Source: an uncultured Polaribacter sp. | GTDB taxonomy: Bacteria; Bacteroidota; Bacteroidia; Flavobacteriales; Flavobacteriaceae | Reading direction: 5' to 3' | Length of the DNA: 64,000 nt | NCBI GenBank assembly: GCA_943788045.1 | Contig: CALSOT010000006.1 | Location: 248,001 to 312,000 of the forward strand | Part shown: positions 54,347 through 63,816 of the stretch, in pieces | Numbering within the stretch: position 1 is the first letter of the stretch | Layout: every line of letters starts with the position of its first letter | The notes under the pieces: model-generated | Seen by the model: only the letters and a program-made list of their open reading frames with translations | Told to the model about the DNA's origin: nothing | The model's database searches: none | Position numbers and translations under genes: made by a program

Positions 54347-55072
54347 TTATTTTTTATATTTTACTAATAAATCTATTAACTGAATAGACGCATCCTCCAT
54401 ATTATTTACAATACTATCTACTTTAGAAACTATAAAATTATAAAAGATTTGTAAAATAATAGCTACAATAAGACCAAATACAGTTGTTAATAATGCAACT
54501 TTAATACCTACCGCTACAACTCCTGGAGAAATATCATTTGCTACTGCAATCATATCAAAAGCTTTAATCATTCCAATTACCGTTCCCATAAACCCAAGCA
54601 TTGGCGCAAGAGCAATAAATAATGACAACCAAGAAATATTTTTCTCTAAAAGTCCCATTTGCACTCCTCCATAAGAAACAACTGCTTTTTCTGCTGCTTC
54701 AACACCTTCATCTACTCTATCTAATCCTTGGTAAAAAATAGAAGCTATTGGACCTTTTGTATTTCTACAAACTTCCTTTGCTGCTTCAATACCTCCTGAG
54801 CTTAAAGCATCATCAACACTCGCTACTAATTTTTTAGTATTCGTTGTTGCCATGTTCAAATAAATGATTCTTTCGATTGCAATTGCCAATCCTAAAATTA
54901 ATGCAACTAACACAATCCCCATAAACTGCGGATCTCCTTCAATGAAACGAAGTTTTAATTCTTGGTGAAAAGTTCTTGATTCCTCTGCTGTTGCTTCTTG
55001 AGCGAAAGTTGATTGAATAGCTCCAAAAAACATAAATCCTGTAACGGATAGGACATTTACTACTTTTTTCAT
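54347..55072 (-). CDS. exbB: MotA/TolQ/ExbB proton channel protein
   Basis: A 241-residue protein with a hydrophobic start that may be a signal peptide (VTGFMFFGAIQSTFA), then a helix (FMGIVLVALILGLAIAIERI), a cytoplasmic part with the GPIASIFYQGL motif, and two helices (ISWLSLFIALAPMLGFMGTV, VALLTTVFGLIVAIILQIFY) with the conserved TVIGMIKAF segment between. This is the ExbB layout, forming a pentameric channel around ExbD. First gene of the exbB-hyp-exbD-exbD operon. Confidence 0.9.
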   Translation of the reverse strand: MKKVVNVLSVTGFMFFGAIQSTFAQEATAEESRTFHQELKLRFIEGDPQFMGIVLVALILGLAIAIERIIYLNMATTNTKKLVASVDDALSSGGIEAAKEVCRNTKGPIASIFYQGLDRVDEGVEAAEKAVVSYGGVQMGLLEKNISWLSLFIALAPMLGFMGTVIGMIKAFDMIAVANDISPGVVAVGIKVALLTTVFGLIVAIILQIFYNFIVSKVDSIVNNMEDASIQLIDLLVKYKK

Positions 55073-55281
55073 CTTTTTTATAATTAAATTTAATAGTTAA
55101 CGAATTCTAATTTTTAATCTTGAACATCAACCAAAAAGTTGATTTTTCTATAAAAATATAAGCCTTCTTTTCTTTTTTTATTTAGGAGTGGCAAGTAACA
55201 AAAAAATATTGGAGATTAAAAAAAAAAATCAATCTATTTATACATTAAAAATTGATCTCATTCCTTACCGGTCTAAAAGTT

Positions 55282-56319
55282 TTATATATCAGTTAATTCA
55301 CCTCTCAAAGATTTTTCAAAAAACATTGTAAAATCTTCAACTGATAGATCTTGACTTAGAAGATACATCAACTTGGCTATTGCAGATTCTGTAGTAATAT
55401 CCTTACCATCAATAACACCTATGTTTTTAAGCATCAAACTTGTATCATAATGCCCCATCATAACACTTCCGCTTTTGCATTGTGTTACATTTACAATTTT
55501 AATCCCTTGATCAATCGCATTTTTTAAAGTAGTAATAAAATTTTCCGAATTTGGTGCGTTGCCAGACCCATAAGTTTCTAAAACTATTCCTTTTAAATTA
55601 GGAATACTCAAAATACTTTCTACAACTAAATTCGAAATACCTGGGAACAATTTTAAAATTACAACCTCATTCACTAAATTCTTTCTTACTATTAAATTTT
55701 TTTGTTTATTTTTTGGTTGATAAAGTAATTCCTCATTAAATTTGAGATGCACACCACTTATTGCAAGTGGAGAAAAGTTGAGCGATGTAAATGCTTCAAA
55801 CTGTTCTGAACTTATTTTCGTTGTTCTATTTGCTCGATATAATTTATATTCAAAATACAAACAAACCTCAGAAATTATTGGTGTTCCATTTTTGTGAGCA
55901 CTTGCCACCTCGATAGAAGTGATCAAGTTTTCTTTAGCATCTGTTCTTAAATCTCCAATTGGCAGTTGGGAACCCGAAAAAATAATAGGTTTTGTCAAAT
56001 TTTCTAACATAAAACTGATTGCAGAAGATGTATACGACATAGTATCAGAACCTGTTAAAACTACAAATCCATCAAATTTTTTGTAATTTGACTCAATAAT
56101 TTCAGCAATGTCTTTATAAAACTTCGTATTCATATTTGATGAATCTATAGGCTCATCAAAAGAAATACTTGTTATCTTACAGTTTAACTGCTGTAGTTCT
56201 GGAATTTTCTCTACAATCTGACTAAAATCAAACGCTCTTAAAGCATTCGTTTTATAATCTTTAATCATACCAATAGTTCCGCCAGTATAAATCAGCAATA
56301 TGTTTGGTTTATTTGTCAT
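55282..56319 (-). CDS. ansA: Type I L-asparaginase
   Basis: A 345-residue enzyme with the catalytic motifs LLIYTGGTIGMIKD (Thr in TGGTIGM) and VVLTGSDTMSYTSSAISFML (second Thr, Asp). Later segments GIVLETYGSGNAPN and SVMMGHYDTSL are typical. There is no signal peptide, so it is the cytoplasmic type I enzyme that hydrolyses asparagine to aspartate and ammonia. It is a single gene, 210 bp from exbB. Confidence 0.92.
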   Translation of the reverse strand: MTNKPNILLIYTGGTIGMIKDYKTNALRAFDFSQIVEKIPELQQLNCKITSISFDEPIDSSNMNTKFYKDIAEIIESNYKKFDGFVVLTGSDTMSYTSSAISFMLENLTKPIIFSGSQLPIGDLRTDAKENLITSIEVASAHKNGTPIISEVCLYFEYKLYRANRTTKISSEQFEAFTSLNFSPLAISGVHLKFNEELLYQPKNKQKNLIVRKNLVNEVVILKLFPGISNLVVESILSIPNLKGIVLETYGSGNAPNSENFITTLKNAIDQGIKIVNVTQCKSGSVMMGHYDTSLMLKNIGVIDGKDITTESAIAKLMYLLSQDLSVEDFTMFFEKSLRGELTDI

Positions 56320-56414
56320 TTTGTCTTTTTTTACTCCAAAAAAATAAAATGGAATAGTTTATGTTGTAAATTTATCAAACAAAAACGAAATACAATTTTT
56401 AAACAATATAAATT

Positions 56415-57113
56415 ATGATAGGATTTTATATTTTAATCGGTGCAATTGCATTAGTTAGCTGGTTAATCAGTAATACTTTAAAAAATAAATTCAATAAATA
56501 CTCTAGAGTTCAGCTAAGAAACGGAATGAATGGAGCCGAAATTGCAGAAAAAATGCTTGCTGATCATGGTATTTTCGATGTAAAAGTAATTTCTACTCCC
56601 GGAAGGCTAACAGACCATTACAATCCGCAAAATAAAACTGTAAATTTGAGTGAGTCTGTATACAACCAAAGAAATGCTGCTTCTGCTGCAGTTGCTGCTC
56701 ATGAAGTAGGACATGCTGTGCAGCATGCAACTGCTTATAACTGGTTAACAATGCGCTCTAAATTAGTGCCAGTCGTTAATATCTCTTCAAGGTTTTCTCA
56801 ATGGCTTGTTATTGGAGGGTTATTTCTAGGTGCAGCCTCAGGGGCGAGTAGTTTTGGCTTTTATTTAGCAATAACAGGATTGGTTTTTATGGGTTTTGCA
56901 ACACTTTTTAGTTTTATTACATTACCTGTAGAGTATGACGCAAGCAACAGAGCATTAGCTTGGTTAAGAAATAAAAATATGGTTTCTCGAGAAGAATTGG
57001 CTGGTTCTACTGATGCCTTAAAATGGGCAGCAAGAACCTACTTAGTAGCAGCATTGGGTTCATTAGCTATGCTTCTATATTGGGGTTTAAAAATATTAGG
57101 AAATAGAGATTAA
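56415..57113 (+). CDS. YugP-type zinc metallopeptidase (membrane)
   Basis: A 232-residue protein with an N-terminal membrane helix, VISTPGRLTDHYNPQNKTVN, the zinc site AAHEVGHAVQHA (H96, E97, H100), two or three central helices (WLVIGGLFLGAASGA, FYLAITGLVFMGFATLFSF) and a EYDASNRAL motif with the third ligand. It matches the DUF2268-like/YugP neutral zinc metallopeptidase family of unknown substrate. Length is typical. Confidence 0.9.
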   Translation: MIGFYILIGAIALVSWLISNTLKNKFNKYSRVQLRNGMNGAEIAEKMLADHGIFDVKVISTPGRLTDHYNPQNKTVNLSESVYNQRNAASAAVAAHEVGHAVQHATAYNWLTMRSKLVPVVNISSRFSQWLVIGGLFLGAASGASSFGFYLAITGLVFMGFATLFSFITLPVEYDASNRALAWLRNKNMVSREELAGSTDALKWAARTYLVAALGSLAMLLYWGLKILGNRD

Positions 57114-57124
57114 TTTAATAATTA

Positions 57125-57541
57125 ATGGTCTTTTTTTTATGTTTAAATAAATCTGTAAATACTAAAAAAATATTGAATTTGGAGTTAAATGTATTAGGTA
57201 AGCCTTTAAAAAATTGTTGCAACTCACCCGTTACTGGATATTACAGAGATGGTTTTTGTAAAACTGCAGAAAATGATGCTGGTACTCATACAATTTGTGC
57301 AATAGTTACTGAAGATTTTCTAGAATACTCAGCCTCTCAAGGAAATGATTTAATTACTCCAAAACCATACTGGAACTTTCCCGGTTTAAAGCCGGGAGAC
57401 AAATGGTGTTTGTGTATTTCTAGATGGTTACAAGCAGAAAAAGTAGGTAAAGCACCTTTTGTTATTTTAGAAGCCACTCACATAAAATCTTTGCAATACA
57501 CGTCTTTAGAAATTCTTAAAAAATATACTTTTAAAGAATAA
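57125..57541 (+). CDS. DUF2237 family protein
   Basis: About 138 residues with the DUF2237 pattern: NVLGKPLKNCCNSPVTGYYRDGFC, GTHTICAIVTEDFLEYSASQGNDL, FPGLKPGDKWCLCISRW and APFVILEATH. Family function is unknown; conserved Cys and His suggest metal binding. The true start may be a later codon (around residue 18), since the first residues are hydrophobic and family-unlike. It lies 11 bp after the peptidase gene and 6 bp before the next gene. Confidence 0.88.
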   Translation: MVFFLCLNKSVNTKKILNLELNVLGKPLKNCCNSPVTGYYRDGFCKTAENDAGTHTICAIVTEDFLEYSASQGNDLITPKPYWNFPGLKPGDKWCLCISRWLQAEKVGKAPFVILEATHIKSLQYTSLEILKKYTFKE

Positions 57542-57547
57542 TTACAA

Positions 57548-57970
57548 ATGGATAATTTCATAAATGTTTTATCTCAAATTTCTTTTTTGGTGGATGCCGG
57601 ACTTGCTATTTTAATTTGGATGGTTCAACTTATTATCTATCCCAGTTTTCTATACTACAGCGAAGAAAATCTTTATGCTTGGCATCAAAAATACACCTCT
57701 AAAATAGCAGTAATTGTAGTTCCGTTAATGCTTTTCCAATTAATCTTTGGATTAATAATTTCATTTTATTCCCCCACAATAAATCATTTCATTTATATAG
57801 GTATTGTCTTTTTTTTATGGGTATTTACATTATTGAGCTTTGCCCCGCTTCACTTTAAAATATCTGAGGGAAATGTGAATAACAAATTACTAACTACGCT
57901 AATTCATAGAAATTGGATTAGAACTTTACTTTGGTCTTTTTTGTTGATTTTTCATTTTATTACTTCTTAA
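57548..57970 (+). CDS. Four-helix membrane protein of unknown function
   Basis: A 140-residue protein with four membrane helices (FLVDAGLAILIWMVQLIIYP; IAVIVVPLMLFQLIFGLII; FIYIGIVFFLWVFTLLSFAP; WIRTLLWSFLLIFHFI) and conserved-looking charged spots (YPSFLYYSEENLYAWHQKYT; LIHRNWIRT). It is the last gene of a run with the peptidase and the DUF2237 gene. No function is recognised. Confidence 0.75.
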   Translation: MDNFINVLSQISFLVDAGLAILIWMVQLIIYPSFLYYSEENLYAWHQKYTSKIAVIVVPLMLFQLIFGLIISFYSPTINHFIYIGIVFFLWVFTLLSFAPLHFKISEGNVNNKLLTTLIHRNWIRTLLWSFLLIFHFITS

Positions 57971-58350
57971 ATCTTTTCCTTTTAGTAACAATTTCTACTC
58001 CTGTGCCTCTCATTTTTATAAATTACTAATTAACTTTATAAACTAAAAAATTGAAAGAGACTCGTAAATTTTATAAATGAGAAATTCACAAATTCTATTT
58101 AAATATAAATAGCGCAGGAAACCTTTTCTATAAATACTGAGTCTCAACTCAACAGATAACTATTTTTTAAAAATTAATAATCAACCATTTTTGAATTATA
58201 AATCCGAGAAAATACAAATTAGAAGTTTCCATTTTGAGTTTTGAAATCCAAAAATTTAAAGAAGTCAGAGTTAAAGGAAGAAATTAATGGTTTTCCAAAA
58301 ATCTAGCTGATTTAGATCGCAACTAAAATCACTGAACTTGGCAGCTTAAA
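57971..58350. other. Intergenic region, no gene seen
   Basis: About 380 AT-rich bases between convergent genes. Short frames have no protein-like character. A terminator hairpin follows it. Confidence 0.5.
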
Positions 58351-58396
58351 ATATAAAAAGCAAAACCTTTTTTTACAAAAGTTTTGCTTTTTATAT
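58351..58396. terminator. Terminator between convergent genes (serves lepA)
   Basis: A 16-bp perfect stem, ATATAAAAAGCAAAAC and its complement, with a 14-base loop; T-rich on either strand. Confidence 0.75.
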
Positions 58397-58468
58397 TTTT
58401 AACCACTATTTCTAAAAATAGTTGGCCTATTCAAACGAGTAAATTTAGAAAATAAATAGCGAAAAAAC

Positions 58469-60265
58469 CTAATCATTCAACTTTAATACAGCCATAAACG
58501 CTTCTTGCGGAATTTCTACATTACCAACCTGTCGCATTCTTTTCTTTCCTTTTTTCTGCTTTTCTAATAACTTACGTTTTCTCGAAATATCTCCTCCATA
58601 ACATTTTGCAGTAACATCTTTACGCAATGCTTTGGTAGTTTCACGTGCTATAATTTTTGCTCCAATTGCAGCTTGAATAGGAATATCAAACTGTTGTCTT
58701 GGTATTAAAGTTTTTAATTTCTCTACAATTTTCTTACCGATTGTATAGGCATTATCTGCATGTAATAGCGCTGAAAGTGCATCTACAGGTTGCCCATTTA
58801 AAAGAATATCTACTCTTACTAGTTTAGATTCTTTCATACCAATTGGGTGATAATCGAAAGAAGCATATCCTTTAGAAACTGTTTTTAGACGATCATAAAA
58901 ATCAAATACAATTTCTGCCAAAGGCATTTCGAAAATTAACTCAACTCTTTCTGTTGTTAAATACGTTTGATTTACAATTTGACCACGTTTTTCGATACAC
59001 AAACTCATTACTTGTCCAACAAAATCAGATTTTGTAATAATAGAAGCTTTTATAAAAGGCTCCTCTACTCTATCTAACCTAGATGGATCAGGTAAATCTG
59101 TTGGGTTATTCAACAGTATTAACTCATCAGGATTTTTCTTAGTATATGCGTGATAAGATACGTTGGGAACAGTAGTAATTACTGTCATATTAAACTCACG
59201 TTCTAAACGTTCTTGAATAATTTCCATATGCAACATTCCTAAGAACCCACACCTGAAACCAAAACCTAAAGCAGCCGAGCTCTCTGGTTGAAATACTAAA
59301 GAGGCATCATTTAACTGCAGTTTTTCCATAGAATAACGCAATTCTTCATAATCTTCTGTATCTACAGGATAAATACCTGCAAAAACCATTGGCTTAACAT
59401 CTTCAAAACCATCTATAGTTTCTGTTGTTGGTTTTTGCGCATCAGTAATTGTATCACCTACTTTTACTTCTTTCGCCGTTTTAATACCAGTAATTAAATA
59501 CCCTACATCACCTGTTTTTACTGATTTTTTTACAACTTGCTCTAGTTTTAAAGTACCTACTTCATCGGCAAAATAATTTTTACTCGTAGCCATAAACTTA
59601 ATTTCCTGACCCTTTTTTATTTCACCATTTAAAACTCTAAAATATGTTTCAATTCCTCTGTAAGAATTGTAAACTGAATCAAAAATTAAAGCTTGTAACG
59701 GTGCTTCTGGATCGCCTTGTGGAGCAGGAATTCTATCTATAATAGCTTCTAAAATATTGTCAACTCCAAAACCTGTTTTACCACTTGCATGAATTACTTC
59801 TTCTGGATTACAACCTAATAAATCTACAATATCATCAGTAACCTCTTCTGGGTTTGCAGATGGCAAATCAACTTTATTTAAAACAGGAATAATTTCTAAA
59901 TCATTCTCTAAAGCCAAGTATAAATTCGAAATGGTTTGTGCTTGAATACTTTGTGCAGCATCTACAATTAGCAAAGCGCCTTCGCAAGCTGCAATAGATC
60001 TAGAAACTTCATAAGAAAAATCTACGTGACCTGGAGTGTCAATTAAATTCAAAATAAAAGGTTCTCCATTATGAATATAATCCATTTGAATTGCATGTGA
60101 TTTTATGGTAATTCCACGCTCACGCTCTAAATCCATATTGTCTAATAACTGATTTTGCTTTTCACGATCAGTTACAGAGCCTGTATAATCTAACAATCTA
60201 TCTGCTAATGTACTTTTACCATGATCAATATGTGCGATAATGCAAAAGTTTCTAATATTCTTCAT
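58469..60265 (-). CDS. lepA: Elongation factor 4 (LepA)
   Basis: A 598-residue translational GTPase. G1 [15 protein letters not shown], switch [19 protein letters not shown]3 DTPGHVDF and G4 NKVDLP are visible, followed by the EF-G-like domains and the LepA-specific C-terminal domain ([20 protein letters not shown] and the basic [20 protein letters not shown]). It acts on ribosomes during initiation and stress, and can promote back-translocation. Length is canonical. Confidence 0.96.
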   Translation of the reverse strand: MKNIRNFCIIAHIDHGKSTLADRLLDYTGSVTDREKQNQLLDNMDLERERGITIKSHAIQMDYIHNGEPFILNLIDTPGHVDFSYEVSRSIAACEGALLIVDAAQSIQAQTISNLYLALENDLEIIPVLNKVDLPSANPEEVTDDIVDLLGCNPEEVIHASGKTGFGVDNILEAIIDRIPAPQGDPEAPLQALIFDSVYNSYRGIETYFRVLNGEIKKGQEIKFMATSKNYFADEVGTLKLEQVVKKSVKTGDVGYLITGIKTAKEVKVGDTITDAQKPTTETIDGFEDVKPMVFAGIYPVDTEDYEELRYSMEKLQLNDASLVFQPESSAALGFGFRCGFLGMLHMEIIQERLEREFNMTVITTVPNVSYHAYTKKNPDELILLNNPTDLPDPSRLDRVEEPFIKASIITKSDFVGQVMSLCIEKRGQIVNQTYLTTERVELIFEMPLAEIVFDFYDRLKTVSKGYASFDYHPIGMKESKLVRVDILLNGQPVDALSALLHADNAYTIGKKIVEKLKTLIPRQQFDIPIQAAIGAKIIARETTKALRKDVTAKCYGGDISRKRKLLEKQKKGKKRMRQVGNVEIPQEAFMAVLKLND

Positions 60266-60293
60266 ACTTCGATTTCTATCTACTTTCAGCTTG

Positions 60294-60324
60294 CAAAGGT
60301 ATGCTATTTATAGCCCTTCTCAAA
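60294..60324 (-). promoter_or_regulatory. Promoter of lepA
   Basis: On the minus strand TTTG (60321-60324), 19 bp, TACCTTTG (60294-60301), consensus spacing, 28 bp before the ATG. Confidence 0.75.
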
Positions 60325-60417
60325 TAAAAAATTTCAATGAGATTCGTTATGCTTTTTAAAGTAAAATATTATCTCTTTCAATTAAAAAAAAGACACATAC
60401 ATTTAATAAAAAAGCAT

Positions 60418-60425
60418 TAATTTTG
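60418..60425 (+). promoter_or_regulatory. -7 box of the dusB promoter
   Basis: TAATTTTG followed by GCACAA, the same 12 bases as before pyrH. It lies 17 bp before the TTG start of dusB, so the leader is very short. Confidence 0.5.
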
Positions 60426-60442
60426 CACAAAAATGAATAGTT

Positions 60443-61441
60443 TTGGTAAAAATAGGCAACATAGAACTACCTGATTTTCCGCTTTTACTTGCGCCAATGG
60501 AAGATGTGAGTGACCCACCTTTTAGAGCGCTGTGTAAAGAGCATGGTGCAGATGTTGTTTATACAGAGTTTATTTCTTCTGAAGGATTGATTCGTGATGC
60601 TGCAAAAAGCGTAATGAAGTTAGATATTTACGAGAAAGAGCGCCCTGTAGGCATCCAGATTTTTGGAGCTAATTTAGAATCGATGCTAAAAACAGTTGAA
60701 ATTGTTGAAAAATCGAAGCCAGATATTATAGACATTAATTTTGGTTGTCCTGTAAAAAAAGTAGTCTCTAAAGGTGCTGGAGCAGGAATATTAAAAGATA
60801 TTGATTTAATGGTTTCTCTTACAGAGGCCATGGTAAAACACACTGATTTACCTGTAACAGTAAAAACTCGTTTAGGTTGGGATCATGACTCTATTAGAAT
60901 CGTAGAAGTTGCTGAACGCTTGCAGGATGTTGGTTGCGCAGCCATTTCTATTCACGGTAGAACACGTGCACAAATGTATAAAGGTGAAGCAGATTGGAAG
61001 CCAATTGCTGATGTAAAAAACAACCAACGAATGCATATTCCTGTTTTTGGAAATGGAGACATTACAACCCCAGAAAAAGCAATGGAAATGAGAGATAGTT
61101 ATGGCTTAGATGGCGCAATGATTGGCAGAGCTGCTATCGGATACCCATGGTTTTTTAACGAAGTAAAACATTATTTTAAAACGGGTACATATTTAGAAAA
61201 ACCTACAATTGCACAGCGCGTTGAAATGGCAAGAAGACATTTACAAATGGCTATTGATTGGAAAGGTCCTATTTTGGGTGTTTTTGAAACAAGAAGACAT
61301 TACACTAATTACTTTAAAGGAATTCCGCATTTTAAAGAATATAGAATGAAAATGGTAACCTCTGACGACGCAAAAGATGTTTTTACTGCGTTTGACGAAG
61401 TCGAAGCTAAGTTTGGAAATACTATTATTCCACAATTTTAA
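60443..61441 (+). CDS. dusB: tRNA-dihydrouridine synthase
   Basis: A 332-residue FMN enzyme: LLLAPMEDVSDPPFRALCKE at the start, NFGCPVKKVVSKGAGAG with the catalytic Cys (about 98-114), TVKTRLGWD, SIHGRTRAQMYKGEADW, and MIGRAAIGYPWFFNEV. It reduces specific uridines in tRNA D-loops. The start is a TTG at 60443: an in-frame stop lies 9 bp upstream, and the ATG at 60433 is in another frame. The DusB subgroup is assigned from general pattern. Confidence 0.92.
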   Translation: MVKIGNIELPDFPLLLAPMEDVSDPPFRALCKEHGADVVYTEFISSEGLIRDAAKSVMKLDIYEKERPVGIQIFGANLESMLKTVEIVEKSKPDIIDINFGCPVKKVVSKGAGAGILKDIDLMVSLTEAMVKHTDLPVTVKTRLGWDHDSIRIVEVAERLQDVGCAAISIHGRTRAQMYKGEADWKPIADVKNNQRMHIPVFGNGDITTPEKAMEMRDSYGLDGAMIGRAAIGYPWFFNEVKHYFKTGTYLEKPTIAQRVEMARRHLQMAIDWKGPILGVFETRRHYTNYFKGIPHFKEYRMKMVTSDDAKDVFTAFDEVEAKFGNTIIPQF

Positions 61442-61544
61442 AATCAATTGATTTCATACAAAAATAGTTAGCCAGATTTGCAACAAAATCTTTTTTGATC
61501 TTTCTCAAAAAATATCTTGTAAAACAGTAAATAAATTTAAAAAA

Positions 61545-62747
61545 CTATTTTTCTATAAAGTCTTTATTAATTCTGCTACTTGCAATTTTTGATGCTATAA
61601 AACCTAAAACTGTAATTGTTACAACAACAATAAAAAGATTAGAAATTCGAAATTCTACTGGGTAAGGCAAATTTTGAGTAATCATGAATAATCCAAATTG
61701 CTTTTGAAGAAAAACTAATAAGATTCCCAATGATAAACCAATTATCATTCCTAGAAAAGTTAATAGAAAACCTTGATAAACGAAAATTCTTTTTATTTCT
61801 TCTATAGTAGCCCCCAAACTAAACAGTGTTTTTAAATTTGATTTTTTATCGATAATCATCATAATTATTGCCCCAATTACATTGAATAATGCAATAATTA
61901 CAATCAATGTAAAAATCAGGTAAGAGACAAAATTCTCAGTATTTATGACCTTGTAAAAAACCTCGTTTAATTGTTGTTTGGTCCGTACTTTAAATTTACT
62001 TCCTAATTGTTCTTGCAGTTGTTCTGAAAACAAATTAGCATCTAAATTATCTTTTAATTTAATTTCAATTCCTGTAAATTGATTTTCTTTAAAATGTAGT
62101 AAGTTGCGCGCGTCATTTATTGAAACAAAGACAAATTTACTTTCAAACTCTTCAGTTCCTGAATACACTCCAACAACTTGTAAATTCATTTTGTAAAATG
62201 CATTGAGCGGGTTTATAAAACCTGTTCCAGATTTTGGAACCATAATAGATAAAGGTTCTCCAAAATTTAAAATTCCTAAAGACAATTTTCTAGAAATACC
62301 ATTTCCCACAACTGCTGTCTTTGAAAATTCTTTATCTAACCAATTCCCTGTGTTTAAAACAGAATCTATGCTTGTAATAGAAGTATAATTCTCTTCAACA
62401 CCCTTGATATACGCTATTTCGTTTTTATTGTTATATTCTAAAAAAACACGTTCTTCAATAACCTTAGAGAAAGCGTAAATTGATGTATTATTCTCTAAAA
62501 TTTGATGGATATCTTTGGTATACAATAACTTTTTTCCTGTACTCGATGTAATTTTAATGTCAGGGTCTGAAACATCTAGCAAACTATAACTTAAACTGCG
62601 TAAACCCGAAAAACCAGAAAGAATTATAAACAGAGCCAAAGCTCCAACAATTACCCCGAAAGAAGCAATAATTGTAATAATATTTATGGCATTAGTACTT
62701 GTTTTTGAAAATAAATACCTTTTTGCTATGTATAACGGAAAATGCAA
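61545..62747 (-). CDS. ABC transporter permease, FtsX/LolC-E-like
   Basis: A 400-residue protein with an N-terminal membrane helix (NIITIIASFGVIVGALALFI), a periplasmic domain of about 220 residues, and three C-terminal helices (FVSYLIFTLIVIIALFNVIG; VYQGFLLTFLGMIIGLSLGI; LFIVVVTITVLGFIASKIAS). The start FPLYIAKRYLFSK is typical of LolC/LolE permeases that extract lipoproteins for the outer membrane. No ATPase gene is adjacent, so the exact complex is inference. It is 15 bp after rbfA. Confidence 0.88.
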   Translation of the reverse strand: MHFPLYIAKRYLFSKTSTNAINIITIIASFGVIVGALALFIILSGFSGLRSLSYSLLDVSDPDIKITSSTGKKLLYTKDIHQILENNTSIYAFSKVIEERVFLEYNNKNEIAYIKGVEENYTSITSIDSVLNTGNWLDKEFSKTAVVGNGISRKLSLGILNFGEPLSIMVPKSGTGFINPLNAFYKMNLQVVGVYSGTEEFESKFVFVSINDARNLLHFKENQFTGIEIKLKDNLDANLFSEQLQEQLGSKFKVRTKQQLNEVFYKVINTENFVSYLIFTLIVIIALFNVIGAIIMMIIDKKSNLKTLFSLGATIEEIKRIFVYQGFLLTFLGMIIGLSLGILLVFLQKQFGLFMITQNLPYPVEFRISNLFIVVVTITVLGFIASKIASSRINKDFIEK

Positions 62748-62762
62748 ATAGAATTTCTGAAT

Positions 62763-63158
62763 TTATTGTTTTTTTCGTCTTGGTAAAATGTTGGGGTTTT
62801 TAATAGGATTTGTATCCTCACCTTTTAACGATTTATCAATGCTTTCATTATAATCTAAAGTGTCGTCTCCAAAAAACAACAACTCTGGCATTCTACGTAA
62901 CTGATGTTTCGTTCTCGATGCCATTTCGTGACGAATTAAGGTTGTGTTGTGTTGCACTCCTTTAATAATATCTTCTCTTTTATCCGAAGGAAAAACACTT
63001 AAATAAACCTTGGCAACCCCTAAATCTGAAGTTACATGAACCTTGGAAACAGAAATAATTACTCCTCTCATACCGTCTTGTGCTGCCTTCTGCAAAACAT
63101 CTACCAAATCTTTTTGTAATACTCCTGCAATTTTAAGTTGTCTATTCGTTTCTTCCAT
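62763..63158 (-). CDS. rbfA: Ribosome-binding factor A
   Basis: A 131-residue KH-like protein: TNRQLKIAGVLQKDLVDVLQ, VTSDLGVAKVYLSVFPSD, and the C-terminal RTKHQLRRMPELLFFGDDTLDY. It binds the 30S subunit and helps mature 16S rRNA. A TAAATTTG box lies at 63163-63170, only 4 bp from the ATG, so transcription may begin at the start codon. It precedes the permease gene on the same strand. Confidence 0.93.
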   Translation of the reverse strand: MEETNRQLKIAGVLQKDLVDVLQKAAQDGMRGVIISVSKVHVTSDLGVAKVYLSVFPSDKREDIIKGVQHNTTLIRHEMASRTKHQLRRMPELLFFGDDTLDYNESIDKSLKGEDTNPIKNPNILPRRKKQ

Positions 63159-63170
63159 GTCACAAATTTA

Positions 63171-63443
63171 CACTTTTTTTATGGAGTGTAAATTTTATTT
63201 TTCATTGCAAACAGAACTAATCTTTATATATTTTTAAAATCACATTTATACAAAAAAAATCTTTTTTACCACTTAACACTTTTGTGTTAAAGACTGCATT
63301 TATAATACCTATATTTCTAAATGAATTTTAAGCAGAACTAGTTTATTATACAAATTTATGTTCTTCTAAAATGAAGGGTTTTACATTCGAAAACAAATTA
63401 TATAGAACAAAATAGATATTTAAATAAAAGTTTATTCATAAAA
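63171..63443. other. Intergenic region, no gene seen
   Basis: About 270 AT-rich bases between rbfA and the atpC terminator. No gene or repeat is supported. Confidence 0.45.
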
Positions 63444-63479
63444 AAAGGTCTCAAAAATAATTTCATTTTGAGACCTTTT
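63444..63479 (-). terminator. Terminator of the atpD-atpC transcript
   Basis: Stem AAAGGTCTCAAAA/TTTTGAGACCTTT, 13 bp, with a 10-base loop; T-rich continuation on the minus strand, 22 bp after the atpC stop. Confidence 0.85.
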
Positions 63480-63501
63480 ACTTTATAACTATTTTAAGAT
63501 T

Positions 63502-63795
63502 TTAATCTGCTAAAATAATTGCTTTATTATCATTTAATTCTAATGTTCCAGAATTAATAAGTAGTGTTAAAATTTTATCATCAACAGCATCTATAATTAA
63601 TTTACCATCCAAATCATCTAATTTAAGATTAGCTTGAGAATGTATGTGAATTTTGATCGTTCCCTCTTTTAAATTAGAAACAACAGGCGCATGATTATTT
63701 AACATTTGAAATTCTCCATTTTCTCCAGGAACGGTTAATGAGTCCACTTCTGATGAAAATAAGATAGCTTCTGGCGTTACAATTTCTAAATACAT
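63502..63795 (-). CDS. atpC: ATP synthase F1 epsilon subunit (short form)
   Basis: A 97-residue protein with the epsilon beta-sandwich: LEIVTPEAILFSSEVDSLTV, PGENGEFQMLNNHAPVVSNL and a closing strand LIINSGTLE-like region. The E. coli protein is about 139 residues; here the C-terminal two-helix arm that can block rotation is missing, as in other Bacteroidota. It connects the central stalk to the c-ring. It follows atpD by 21 bp. Confidence 0.92.
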   Translation of the reverse strand: MYLEIVTPEAILFSSEVDSLTVPGENGEFQMLNNHAPVVSNLKEGTIKIHIHSQANLKLDDLDGKLIIDAVDDKILTLLINSGTLELNDNKAIILAD

Positions 63796-63816
63796 AAAGT
63801 ATATTTTAAACGATTA

